Assembly (NCBI GenBank): GCA_013042375.1 | Contig: JABDQH010000019.1 | Span: forward strand, 1 to 64,000 | Source of the DNA: Woeseiaceae bacterium | Lineage (GTDB): Bacteria > Pseudomonadota > Gammaproteobacteria > Steroidobacterales > Woeseiaceae | Direction: 5' to 3' | Length of the DNA: 64,000 bases | Shown: positions 28,916-37,612 of the stretch, one piece after another | How positions within the stretch are numbered: position 1 is the first letter of the stretch | Layout: the number at the start of each line of letters is the position of its first letter | Program-made: the position numbers and the translations under genes | Notes under the pieces: generated by a model | What the model was told of the DNA's origin: nothing | The model's input: the letters and a program-made list of their open reading frames with translations, nothing else | Databases searched by the model: none

Positions 28916-29392
28916 TCAGTGGAGCTGCGTCGGTGTTTCCTCGAATACGAGGTCTTCCATGCGCGCGTAGGCCAGCTCCTGGCCCGGCTGGCTGAAGAGC
29001 ACCATGAGCACGACCCACTTCACCTGTTCGACGTCTATATCGCTGGTTTCGAGCGCAAGCAGGCGGTCGACGAGGATCTCGCGCTGCGGCGACGACAGGA
29101 TGCCGATCTGCTCGAGATAGGTGATATAGCCGCGGCAGCTGGCGTCGAGCCGTTCCTGTTCGAAGTCGTTGTAAATGCGCGTTCCATGCGCGGTCTCACT
29201 CCCGTAACCCAGGCAACCCTGTTGGTCGGTGAGTCCGTCGAGCCAGTCGAGCGCGCGCTCGATCTCGGGGTCGCCAAAGCCGGCTCGCGACAGCTCGTTG
29301 CGCAGTTCGTTGTGGTCGGGTTCGGGATCTTCTTCGGTGTCGACGTAGGTCTCGAAGAGATACATGAGTACGTCGAGTACGTTTTCCTTCAT
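28916..29392 (-). CDS. smg: Smg/DUF494 family protein
   Basis: The 158-residue protein begins MKENVLDVLMYLFETYVD, the DUF494 (Smg) signature, continues with LRNELSRAGFGDPEIERALDW, and ends with a conserved VKWVVLMVLFSQPGQELAYA block. Function is unknown. The gene sits, as in most gammaproteobacteria, between dprA and topA. Its start overlaps the dprA stop by four bases, so it is translationally coupled to it. Confidence 0.93.
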   Translation of the reverse strand: MKENVLDVLMYLFETYVDTEEDPEPDHNELRNELSRAGFGDPEIERALDWLDGLTDQQGCLGYGSETAHGTRIYNDFEQERLDASCRGYITYLEQIGILSSPQREILVDRLLALETSDIDVEQVKWVVLMVLFSQPGQELAYARMEDLVFEETPTQLH

Positions 29393-30459
29393 GCCTGGAG
29401 AGGCTCCTTCTTGACGTATCGTCCGCCGGACAATGACTCCACTTCTCCATGGAGCTCCAGGATCAGAAGCATGGAGGAAAGCTGATCGATCGTCAATCCG
29501 GATCGTTTTTCCAGTTCGTCGATGCTGACGGGGTCATGATCGAGGCAGCGACGCAGCGTGTCGTAGCCGGCGTCATCGCCACGCATATGCCCTGTCAGCG
29601 GCCCGAGCTCCGCGACGATATCGTCGGCCGTTTCGACGAGCTTCGCACCCTGGCGAATGAGCTTATGACAACCGCGGGACAGCGGGTTATGTATCGACCC
29701 CGGCAGCGCGAAGATCTCGCGACCCTGATCGCCGGCCAGTCGGGCCGTGATGAGCGAGCCGCTGCGGCGCGCCGCCTCGACGACGAGGGTGCCGAGACTC
29801 AGCCCGCTGATCAGCCGGTTGCGCTCGGGAAAATGCCAGTGCTCCGGCGAGGCGCCGAGTGGGTACTCGGTCACGAGCGCGCCGTGTGCGGCGACGTCGT
29901 GGGCCAGTGTGCGATTGACGGCCGGGTAAACGCGATCGATGCCCGTGCCAAGTAACGCCACGGTCCTGCCGCCGGCGTCGAGCGCGCCGCGATGGGCGGC
30001 CGCGTCGATGCCCTGGGCCATGCCGCTGACGATGGTGAAGCCCTGGCCTGCAAGGTGCCGTGCAAACTCGCGGGCATTGCGCTCGCCGCCCTGGGTCGGG
30101 TTGCGACTGCCGATGATGGCGAGCGCCGGCAGGTGCAGGGCATCGACGTCGCCGTTGACGTACAGGACAAGCGGCGGGCCCGGAATCTGCGACAGCATCT
30201 CGGGATAGTCCTCGCCGCCCCACGTGACGAGATGATGGGCATCGGCGTCCAGCCATGCCAGGGCCGCATCGATAGCGGCATCGTCGGGCGAGGCGATCGC
30301 GACACATTTTTCGTCGGCGAGTCCGGTCCCCGCGAGCCGGGCGCGCGGCTGCGCGACGATCTCGTCGACGCTGCCGAAGCTGTCGAGCAACGGGCGCAGT
30401 TCTGTGACGCGCAGGTAGGCGTTCGCGAGAATCAGCCAGGCGCGGTTCGGGGACGGCAT
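29389..30459 (-). CDS. dprA: DNA processing protein DprA
   Basis: The 356-residue protein has an N-terminal SAM-like part and the DprA Rossmann core (IIGSRNPTQGG, VSGMAQGIDAAAHRGAL, LGTGIDRVYP, FPERNRLISGLS, GSLITARLAGDQGREIFALPGS, SRGCHKLIRQGAKLVE). A C-terminal winged helix follows (IDELEKRSGLTIDQLSSMLL). DprA loads RecA on incoming single-stranded DNA during transformation, so natural competence is possible. The ATG at 30459 is the family start; the longer in-frame reading crosses a REP-like repeat. It follows the LysM gene after that repeat. Confidence 0.93.
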   Translation of the reverse strand: MPSPNRAWLILANAYLRVTELRPLLDSFGSVDEIVAQPRARLAGTGLADEKCVAIASPDDAAIDAALAWLDADAHHLVTWGGEDYPEMLSQIPGPPLVLYVNGDVDALHLPALAIIGSRNPTQGGERNAREFARHLAGQGFTIVSGMAQGIDAAAHRGALDAGGRTVALLGTGIDRVYPAVNRTLAHDVAAHGALVTEYPLGASPEHWHFPERNRLISGLSLGTLVVEAARRSGSLITARLAGDQGREIFALPGSIHNPLSRGCHKLIRQGAKLVETADDIVAELGPLTGHMRGDDAGYDTLRRCLDHDPVSIDELEKRSGLTIDQLSSMLLILELHGEVESLSGGRYVKKEPLQA

Positions 30460-30501
30460 GCACAAATGATAACGCCCGCAGGCATGATGCGCTGCGGGCG
30501 T

Positions 30502-30597
30502 ATTCGGGCGGAATCGCGGCTTATTATCCCGCCTGACGGGAAAAGCCGCTCCCACGGTGGATAAGAACACCTGTGGGAGGGCCTTCAGGCCCGAATC
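30502..30597. repeat. REPIN-like pair of REP palindromes between the LysM gene and dprA
   Basis: Two REP-like arms lie back to back. The right arm (30571-30596) reads CTGTGGGAGGGCCTTCAGGC and on; the left arm, read on the minus strand from 30555, starts GTGGGAGCGGCTTTTCCCG and ends in an imperfect palindrome around GCGGATT/AATCGCG. The arms diverge from the centre. The repeat begins two bases after the LysM stop codon. The two arm types correspond to the core sequences at 50236-50301. Confidence 0.8.
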
Positions 30598-30598
30598 T

Positions 30599-31759
30599 CT
30601 ACGTCGGGTTGCGAACCGCGTCGTGCACGTGGATCGCCTGCGTTGCCTCCATCACGAGGCCGTAGCTGATGCGATCGTAGGCCTTGAAGACCATGACCGT
30701 GCCGGCCTGTTCCTCGGGAAGGACGACCTTGCCGCCGCGGACATTGTCGTCAATTTCCTGGCCGGCCTGCCACACGCTCAGTACGTCGCCGACCGAGACG
30801 CCGTTGTTGGTACCGCGGTTGAGCACGACGACCATGTACTGGCCGATCTGTGTGACGCCGCCGACGACCGAAACGATGCGGCCTTCGATGTTGCCGCTCG
30901 GCGTGCGTGGGAAGAAGTTCAGCGGAATATCGACTTCCTCGGGCAGGAAGCGGTCGCCCGCCGTGGCCTCCTGGTTGGTATCCGTTAGTGCGACGGTTGC
31001 CGGGTCGCCATTGCGACGCAGGGCGCCTTCGCCGACTGTGATGCCCTGGTAGCCGATCAGGCGATTGTCATCGGGATCGTAGAGCGGATCGCCAACCTTT
31101 ACGACGCTATAGCGTGCGCCGGGCGTAGCATTGGGCAGGCCGCGCACGTATACGTCATTGCCGGCCGAGGCGATCAGGTGGTCGCCACGCGTTGCGACCA
31201 GGTACGGCAGCGAGTCCGCCTGGGCTTTCTCGAGGACGACACCCGAACTCAGGAAAGCCGCAACGTCTTCGTAAGGGATACTCGTGATCGACTCCGACAG
31301 CGGCGTGACGCGCGCCTGCGGCGACAGGCGGTACGTCGACGCGCGCACGTTGGTGATGCGCGGCTGGCCGTCGATGTAGACGAGACCGAGAACGTCACCC
31401 GGGTATATAAGGTGCGGATTCTCGATCTGGGTATTGATATGCCAGATTTCGGGCCAATACCAGGGGTCGCGGAGGAACGTGCCGGCGATGTCCCAGAGCG
31501 TGTCGCCGACCTGGACGACATACTCGTTCGGTGCACCCGACGCGAGCGGCACCGGGTCGCCCACACGCTCGACCGCTGGCCGGTAGGGCGCGGGCGGTGT
31601 ATAGGTGCGTTGTGTGGGTTCGTAAGTCGAACCGCTCGATGCAGGCGTGGCCGCGGAATCGTAGGCGGGTGGGTTGCCCCCGCAGCCGGCCAGTGTAAGG
31701 ACCAGTGAGACAGCGGTCAGCCGAAGGCTGGGTTTCAGGCTAAGCTTGCTGAGTGACAT
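30599..31759 (-). CDS. LysM-domain lipoprotein
   Basis: The 386-residue protein is a lipoprotein (MSLSKLSLKPSLRLTAVSLV with lipobox LAGC at about residue 25). A Pro/Ser/Tyr-rich linker precedes a LysM domain (EYVVQVGDTLWDIAGTFLRD, WPEIWHINTQIENPHLIYPG). The remaining 240 residues form repeated beta-rich segments. It is the conserved LysM protein found next to dprA in gammaproteobacteria and probably binds peptidoglycan from the outer membrane. The start at 31759 gives a proper lipoprotein signal. It is divergent from def over 238 bases. Confidence 0.9.
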   Translation of the reverse strand: MSLSKLSLKPSLRLTAVSLVLTLAGCGGNPPAYDSAATPASSGSTYEPTQRTYTPPAPYRPAVERVGDPVPLASGAPNEYVVQVGDTLWDIAGTFLRDPWYWPEIWHINTQIENPHLIYPGDVLGLVYIDGQPRITNVRASTYRLSPQARVTPLSESITSIPYEDVAAFLSSGVVLEKAQADSLPYLVATRGDHLIASAGNDVYVRGLPNATPGARYSVVKVGDPLYDPDDNRLIGYQGITVGEGALRRNGDPATVALTDTNQEATAGDRFLPEEVDIPLNFFPRTPSGNIEGRIVSVVGGVTQIGQYMVVVLNRGTNNGVSVGDVLSVWQAGQEIDDNVRGGKVVLPEEQAGTVMVFKAYDRISYGLVMEATQAIHVHDAVRNPT

Positions 31760-31997
31760 GTCGCGAGGACTCCGTGGAAACAATTCGGTTCAGGCCTTTG
31801 GTTTCAAGGCATTGGTATACTATGTCGCCCCGCAACTGCCGGGGCTGCTAATTACGTCACATTTCCGGCCGCAAGAACGGCCTCGGAGGGGTGAATTCAC
31901 GCGGCCTAGTGTGACATCTTATTCAATGAAGTCAATCATTTAGGTCGTATTTGTAGCAACTTACGCGAAAATGGTGCTCCGTGTAGCGCCCGAAATT

Positions 31998-32510
31998 ATG
32001 GCAAAACTGAAGATTCTCGAATTTCCGGATCCGAGGCTCCGCAAGAAGGCGGTGCCGGTAGAGAGCGTCAACGACGAGCTGCGCACGCTCATCGGCGATA
32101 TGTTTGAGACCATGTACGACGCGCCCGGTATCGGGCTGGCGGCGACCCAGGTCGACGTGCACAAGCGCCTGCTTGTCGCCGACGTGTCGCCGGACAAGAG
32201 TGAGCCGCACGCGTTGATCAACCCGGTCATCGTCGAGAAAGATGGCGTCACGGTTACCGACGAGGGCTGCCTGTCGGTGCCCGGTTATTACGAGGAGGTC
32301 GAGCGCGCCGAGCAAATCCGGGTTCGCTTCCTCGACCGCGATGGTGAGGAACGCGAGATGGAAGCGACCGGCCTGCTCGCCGTGTGCATCCAGCACGAGA
32401 TGGACCATCTCGAGGGTAAGCTGTTCGTCGACTACCTGTCCGAGGCCAAGCGGCAGCGGATCCGCAAGAAGCTCGAGAAAGAGCGGCGTCACACGGCGGT
32501 CGTGATGTGA
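31998..32510 (+). CDS. def: Peptide deformylase
   Basis: The 170-residue protein shows the three deformylase motifs: [18 protein letters not shown] (metal-binding Cys) and [12 protein letters not shown] (metal-binding His pair with catalytic Glu). It removes the formyl group from nascent proteins. [16 protein letters not shown] is the normal N-terminus, so the ATG at 31998 was chosen. It overlaps fmt by four bases, the usual def-fmt pair. Confidence 0.97.
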   Translation: MAKLKILEFPDPRLRKKAVPVESVNDELRTLIGDMFETMYDAPGIGLAATQVDVHKRLLVADVSPDKSEPHALINPVIVEKDGVTVTDEGCLSVPGYYEEVERAEQIRVRFLDRDGEEREMEATGLLAVCIQHEMDHLEGKLFVDYLSEAKRQRIRKKLEKERRHTAVVM

Positions 32511-33466
32511 CGCGGCTGGTTTTCGCGGGCACGCCGGAGTTCGGGCGTGCTTCGCTCGAGGCGCTCGTCGAGGCGGGCCGCGCTCCCGTTGCCGTTTACA
32601 CCCAACCCGATCGGCCGGCCGGCCGCGGCAGAAAGCTCTCGGCAAGCCCGGTAAAGCGCTTTGCCGAGGCGCACGGAATTCCCGTGTTGCAGCCCGCGAC
32701 GCTGCGCAGTGACGAAGCCGTCGAAGAACTCGCAACGCTCGAGCCGGATCTCCTGATCGTCGCCGCCTACGGGCTGATACTTCCCCAGGCCGTGCTCGAC
32801 GTACCGAAGCACGGCTGCCTCAATGTGCACGCCTCGGTGCTGCCTCGCTGGCGCGGCGCGGCGCCGATCCAGGCGGCCATTCTTGCGGGGGACGCGACGA
32901 CGGGCATCAGCCTCATGGCGATGACTGCCGGGCTCGATTGCGGCCCGGTGTTTCACAGCGAGGAGATCGCGATTGGTGCCGACGAGACAGCCGGCGAATT
33001 GCACGATCGCCTTGCCGCACTCGGCGGTCAGCTGCTCGTGGCCAGGCTCGACGCCATCCTGGCCGGCGACATCGAAGCCCGGGAGCAGGACGAGTCGCTC
33101 GCGACCCACGCGCCCAAGATCGACAAACGCGATGCCGAGATCGACTGGTTGTTGCCGGCCGCCGACGTCGCGCGGCGTATTCGCGCATACAACCCGTTCC
33201 CCGGTGCCTATACCCATGTGAGACAAGAACCCGCTCCCACATCTTCGGCCCTCCCACAAGGCACGAGGCTCAAGATCTGGCGAGCGTCGGTGACTGACGG
33301 CGAAGGCGAGCCCGGGACCGTGTTGCAGTTCGATCGCGACGCCGTCGTCGTCGCCTGCGGGGAGGACGCCCTGCGCCTCGAGGAGCTGCAGCTTCCGGGC
33401 AGGCGGCGTGCCCCTGCGCGCGAGTTCGTCGGGCAGGCCGACCTCGCGGGTGTGCGGCTGAACTGA
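32507..33466 (+). CDS. fmt: Methionyl-tRNA formyltransferase
   Basis: The 319-residue protein has [18 protein letters not shown] at the start, the formyl-folate loop [21 protein letters not shown] with the catalytic Asn/His, [10 protein letters not shown], and a C-terminal OB-like domain. Start is GTG, overlapping the def stop. Between AYTHV and GTRLKIW in the C-terminal domain it carries an extra stretch of about 13 residues ([13 protein letters not shown]). That stretch is encoded by a REP-like remnant (33222-33262) and is likely a tolerated surface-loop insertion. Confidence 0.95.
   Translation: MTRLVFAGTPEFGRASLEALVEAGRAPVAVYTQPDRPAGRGRKLSASPVKRFAEAHGIPVLQPATLRSDEAVEELATLEPDLLIVAAYGLILPQAVLDVPKHGCLNVHASVLPRWRGAAPIQAAILAGDATTGISLMAMTAGLDCGPVFHSEEIAIGADETAGELHDRLAALGGQLLVARLDAILAGDIEAREQDESLATHAPKIDKRDAEIDWLLPAADVARRIRAYNPFPGAYTHVRQEPAPTSSALPQGTRLKIWRASVTDGEGEPGTVLQFDRDAVVVACGEDALRLEELQLPGRRRAPAREFVGQADLAGVRLN
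33222..33262 (-). repeat. REP-like remnant inside fmt
   Basis: Read on the minus strand, two core strings appear: CTTGTGGGAGGGCCGA (33247-33262) and GTGGGAGCGGGTTCTTGT (33223-33240). They match the two arm types of the intergenic REPIN-like elements. The insert is a whole number of codons and encodes the Pro/Ser-rich extra loop in Fmt. Confidence 0.65.
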
Positions 33467-33468
33467 CG

Positions 33469-34791
33469 ATGGCGAGCGCGGGGGCGAGAACACGGGCGGT
33501 TGCCGCCGAGGTCGTCGACGCGGTCGTCAGCGCGGGCCAGTCACTCGATGCGGCCATCGCCGCACACGAAGGTAAGTTGCCGCCCGGCGACCGATCCCTG
33601 CTGCGCATGCTGTCTTACGGTGTAGTGAGACATCAATTCAGATTGCAGGAATGGATCGATGCGCTCGTGAGCCGCCCGTTTCGCAAGCGCGATAGCGTCG
33701 TCAACGCGTTGCTGGCCGTGGGGCTTTACCAGCTCCGGGACACGCGCATTCCGGATCATGCCGCCGTGTCGCAAACCGTCGAGGCGACACGCGCCCTCAG
33801 GCGGCCGCAGCTCGCGGGAGTCGTCAATGCCTGCCTGCGCCGATTCGGGCGCGAAGACCTGGCCTCCGTGCCGGCGCGTAGCGAGGCGTCGAAGTGGAAC
33901 CATCCGGCGTGGCTGATCGAACGGCTGCGAGCAGACTGGCCCGACGATGCCGCAGCGATCCTGACGGCGAACAACGCGCGCGCGCCGATGTGGCTGCGGG
34001 TGAATACGGCGCGCCAGGACGTCGCCGATTACGCCCGCCGCCTCGCCGACGCCGGGATCGGCGCGACCAGCTGGGACGGTGTTCCCGGGGCCCTGCGGCT
34101 CGCCGAGCCACAGTCCGTCGACGACCTGCCAGGTTTCGCGGACGGTGACGTGTCGGTGCAGGACGCGGCCGCCCAGGTTGCGGGGCCCTGGCTCATGGCC
34201 GCGCAGCCGCGACGCGTGCTCGACGCCTGCGCCGCCCCCGGCGGTAAGACCGGTCACCTGCTGGAGCTCGACCCGGGTATCGCGCTGACGGCGCTCGACA
34301 GCGATCCCGAGCGGCTCGGGCGCGTCAGCGAGAATCTCGCCAGGCTGGGCCTCGATGCGACGATTGTCGCGGGCGACGCATCAAAACCTGAAGAATGGTG
34401 GGACGGCAAGCAATTCGACGCGATTCTGCTCGACGCGCCCTGTTCGGCGACCGGCGTAATCCGGCGCCATCCCGATATCAAGCTGCTGCGGCGCGACGCG
34501 GACATCGACGCGCTACGTGCCTTGCAACGGCGGATGATCGACGCACTGTGGCCGCTGCTGCAGCCGGGCGGGCGACTGCTGTACGTCACATGCTCGGTAC
34601 TGGCTGCAGAGAACGACACATTGGTGAAAGGCTTCCTCGAGACCCATGACGACGCGGTGGAGGACACCGTGTTGCACAATAACAACATCCGCGATGTAAT
34701 GCGGAGGAAGGCATGCGGATACCAGGTCCTGCCCGGAACGGCCGGCGTGGACGGTTTCTTCTTCGCATGTCTCGTCAAGAAGGTCTCCTGA
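33469..34791 (+). CDS. rsmB: 16S rRNA (cytosine(967)-C5)-methyltransferase
   Basis: The 440-residue protein has an N-terminal NusB-like RNA-binding domain (RTRAVAAEVVDAVVSAGQSL, then VVRHQFRLQEWID and RDTRIPDHAAVSQTVE). The C-terminal methyltransferase domain has DACAAPGGKTGHLLEL, the catalytic DAPCSATGVIRRHPDIK, and the second Cys in YVTCSVLAAEN. It methylates C967 of 16S rRNA. It follows fmt by two bases in the def-fmt-rsmB operon. Confidence 0.95.
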   Translation: MASAGARTRAVAAEVVDAVVSAGQSLDAAIAAHEGKLPPGDRSLLRMLSYGVVRHQFRLQEWIDALVSRPFRKRDSVVNALLAVGLYQLRDTRIPDHAAVSQTVEATRALRRPQLAGVVNACLRRFGREDLASVPARSEASKWNHPAWLIERLRADWPDDAAAILTANNARAPMWLRVNTARQDVADYARRLADAGIGATSWDGVPGALRLAEPQSVDDLPGFADGDVSVQDAAAQVAGPWLMAAQPRRVLDACAAPGGKTGHLLELDPGIALTALDSDPERLGRVSENLARLGLDATIVAGDASKPEEWWDGKQFDAILLDAPCSATGVIRRHPDIKLLRRDADIDALRALQRRMIDALWPLLQPGGRLLYVTCSVLAAENDTLVKGFLETHDDAVEDTVLHNNNIRDVMRRKACGYQVLPGTAGVDGFFFACLVKKVS

Positions 34792-34796
34792 AACAG

Positions 34797-35396
34797 ATGA
34801 CGATGCGAGGACGCGATGGTGTGATGGTCGGACGGCGTGCGATATATGCGCTGCTGGCCATGTTCGTCCTCGGCACGGGGCTGGCGCAGGACGAGATCGA
34901 GCGCGAGGGCTACTTCGAAGTACGCTCGGCGTCGACGGAGGTGATCGACGGCGTGCACTCGCTCGATGCGCGCCTGCAGCTCATACTGTCGTCGGAAGCG
35001 CTCGCCGCGCTCGACAACGGCGTCACGCTGACGATCGAACTGCAGCTGCAGGTCATTCGCACGCGTCGCTTCTATCTCGACGACGTCGAGGCCGAGCTCG
35101 CCGTGCGCTACGAGCTCGAGTACTCGCCCGTCAGCCAGCGATACATCGTTCGCAACCTCAATGTCGGGGACCAGGATTCCTTCGCGACACTCTACTCCGC
35201 GCTGAACAGCCTGGGCCGCGTCCAGGGACTGCCCGTTATCGACGACGCCGTGTTGTCCGCCAATCGCGATTACCGCGTGCGGCTGCGCGCGATGTTGAAC
35301 ACGGAGCGGTACCCGGCCGCGCTGCGCGTGCTGTTCTTCTGGCGCGGCCAGTGGCAGCTGCAAAGCGAATGGTACGAATGGTCGCTCGAAAGATAA
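34797..35396 (+). CDS. DUF4390 family exported protein
   Basis: The 199-residue protein has a signal-anchor (RAIYALLAMFVLGTGLA) and a beta-rich domain (FEVRSASTEVIDGVHSLDAR, LTIELQLQVIRTRRFYLDD, ending LFFWRGQWQLQSEWYEWSL). This pattern and its position between rsmB and an ntrY-like kinase gene fit DUF4390, a family of unknown function conserved there in gamma- and betaproteobacteria. The ATG at 34797 follows the rsmB stop closely. Its end overlaps the kinase start by 19 bases. Confidence 0.85.
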   Translation: MTMRGRDGVMVGRRAIYALLAMFVLGTGLAQDEIEREGYFEVRSASTEVIDGVHSLDARLQLILSSEALAALDNGVTLTIELQLQVIRTRRFYLDDVEAELAVRYELEYSPVSQRYIVRNLNVGDQDSFATLYSALNSLGRVQGLPVIDDAVLSANRDYRVRLRAMLNTERYPAALRVLFFWRGQWQLQSEWYEWSLER

Positions 35397-37612
35397 GGCG
35401 GGCCGCCTACCTCATCGTCGCGACGGCCGGCGTCGGCCTGGCATTGGCCGCCCTGTTCCTGCTGACGCGGACTGTCCAGAAGTCGGAAGACTTCGATCGC
35501 CTGCAGGACATCATCCTCGCGATCAACCTGGCGGGCGGCGTGCTGCTGCTCGCGCTGCTGATCGGCAACCTCGCACGCCTGGCCCGCGACTATCGCGGCA
35601 ACGTGCCTGGGGCCAAGCTCAAGGCGCGCGTGGTCGGCATGTTCGTCGGCCTCGCGGTCCTGCCGCTGATCGTCGTCTTCTATTTCTCGCTGCAGTTCAT
35701 CAACCGCGGCATCGATAGCTGGTTCAACGTCGAGGTCGAGGAGGGACTGGAGAACGCGCTGACTTTGAGTCGTGCCGCGGTCGAGCTGCAAAAACGCCGC
35801 AACCTGCAGGCGACCGAAGCCGCCGCGCAGCGCCTCGCGACCGTGAGCGACCGCCAGGTCATCTTCGAGCTCGGCCTGTTGCGCCGCGAGAACGGCGCCA
35901 GCGACATGACGCTGTATGGCAACAACAACACCGTGCTCGCCACGAGTTCCGGAAGTTCGACCGCCGGCCTGCCGAAGCCGCTCAACGAGGAGGTGGTCCT
36001 GCAGATCCAGCAGGGCCGCCCGTTCGTGAGTCTCGAAACGCTGGCCGAGGGCGGCGCCGAGATCCGCACGGCGGTCCTGTTCACGCATCGTGCCAGCCGC
36101 AATCAGGAGGCGCGCGTCGTGCAGGCGTATTACCCGGTCGACGACCGTCTCGCCAGCATGGTCCGCAGCGTCGAAAACTCGTTCCAGCAGTACCAGCAGC
36201 TCGTGTTCTTCCGCGAAGACCTCAAGGACCTGCTGACCCTCACGCTGTCGTTTGTCCTGTTGCTCAGCCTGCTGGCGGCCATCTATGGCGCCTTCGTCCT
36301 GTCGCGCCGTCTCGTCGCGCCGATCCAGGATCTCGTCGCGGGCACGCGTGCCGTCGCCATGGGCGACTTCGATACTCGTCTGCCGACGCCGACGCGTGAC
36401 GAAATCGGTTTCCTGATCTCCTCGTTCAACGACATGACACAGCGCCTCGCTGCCGCCCGGCGCGAAGCGTCAATGAGCCAGGCGCTCGTGGAAGCCGAGC
36501 GCGCCAACCTCGAGGTCATTCTCGCGCGCCTGTCGACGGGCGTACTGGCGCTCGAGGCCGACCTGACGATCCGTAACGCGAACCAGGCGGCTGGCTCGAT
36601 TCTCGGCGTGGATTTCGAGACGCACAAGGGCGACAGGCTGTCCGATATCTCGCGGCAGAACATGCTGCTCGGGCAGTTCGTCGACGTCGCACGCGTGCAC
36701 CTCGACGCGGGCGAGACCGAATGGCGCGAGCAGATCGTTTTGCGCGGCGATGTCGACCGCCTTGTTCTCACCTGCGCATGCACGGCGTTGCCGGGCGACG
36801 AGGACCATGCGGCTGGCTTCGTCATCGTATTCGACGACATTACGGCCTTGCTGCAGGCGCAGCGCGACGCCGCGTGGGGTGAGGTTGCGCGGCGACTCGC
36901 GCACGAGATCAAGAACCCGCTGACCCCGATCCAGCTGTCGGCGGAACGCATGCGCCACAAGTACCTGCATGCCATGGCCGAAGACGAAGCGCAGGTGCTC
37001 GATCGCGCGACGCACACGATCGTGCAGCAGGTCGAGGCGATGAAGGATATGGTGAACGCCTTCAGCGACTACGCGCGAGCGCCCGACATCCAATTGTCAC
37101 GCTTCGATCTCGACAAGCTGGTGCACGAGGTCGTCGATCTCTACCGGGCGCAGGAGAGCGACGTGCGTATCGTGCTGACGTCCGATCCGACCATGCCGAT
37201 GCTTGAAGCAGACATGGGTCGCGTGCGGCAGATACTGCACAACCTGATTCGTAATGCCGTCGAGGCGCTGGAAAACCGCGAGGGCGGCCGCATCGATGTG
37301 CAAGTCGGCGTTGCCGAGATCGACAGCATCGACATGGTACAGATCCGTGTAGAAGACAACGGGCCGGGATTCCAGGCCGGCGCCGTGAGCCAGATTTTCG
37401 ATCCGTATGTCACGACCAAGCCGAAAGGCACGGGTCTTGGCCTTGCGATCGTCAAGAAACTGGTCGAGGAGCATGTTGGCTCCGTTCGAGCCAGAAATCG
37501 CGAAAGCGGCGGAGCGATGATCAGCATTCGCCTGCCGGTCAATGAGGCCGCGCGGGAGCTGATGATAGCGAAGGCGCCGAGACGCGCTGACAATAGGAGG
37601 GAAAGTGCATGA
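35378..37612 (+). CDS. NtrY-like sensor histidine kinase
   Basis: The 744-residue membrane kinase has about three N-terminal helices (AYLIVATAGVGLALAALFLL, NLAGGVLLLALLIGNLA, MFVGLAVLPLIVVFYFSLQF) and a periplasmic sensor region to about residue 280. A further helix (LTLSFVLLLSLLAAIYGAFVL) leads into HAMP (RRLVAPIQDLVAGTRAVAMG), then a PAS domain. The HisKA has phospho-His509 in RRLAHEIKNPLTPIQLS, and the ATPase shows RNAVEALENREG, DNGPGF and GTGLGLAIVKKLVEEH. This is the NtrY type. Start codons at 35369 and 35351 are alternatives. It overlaps the response-regulator gene by four bases. Confidence 0.92.
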   Translation: MVARKIRRAAYLIVATAGVGLALAALFLLTRTVQKSEDFDRLQDIILAINLAGGVLLLALLIGNLARLARDYRGNVPGAKLKARVVGMFVGLAVLPLIVVFYFSLQFINRGIDSWFNVEVEEGLENALTLSRAAVELQKRRNLQATEAAAQRLATVSDRQVIFELGLLRRENGASDMTLYGNNNTVLATSSGSSTAGLPKPLNEEVVLQIQQGRPFVSLETLAEGGAEIRTAVLFTHRASRNQEARVVQAYYPVDDRLASMVRSVENSFQQYQQLVFFREDLKDLLTLTLSFVLLLSLLAAIYGAFVLSRRLVAPIQDLVAGTRAVAMGDFDTRLPTPTRDEIGFLISSFNDMTQRLAAARREASMSQALVEAERANLEVILARLSTGVLALEADLTIRNANQAAGSILGVDFETHKGDRLSDISRQNMLLGQFVDVARVHLDAGETEWREQIVLRGDVDRLVLTCACTALPGDEDHAAGFVIVFDDITALLQAQRDAAWGEVARRLAHEIKNPLTPIQLSAERMRHKYLHAMAEDEAQVLDRATHTIVQQVEAMKDMVNAFSDYARAPDIQLSRFDLDKLVHEVVDLYRAQESDVRIVLTSDPTMPMLEADMGRVRQILHNLIRNAVEALENREGGRIDVQVGVAEIDSIDMVQIRVEDNGPGFQAGAVSQIFDPYVTTKPKGTGLGLAIVKKLVEEHVGSVRARNRESGGAMISIRLPVNEAARELMIAKAPRRADNRRESA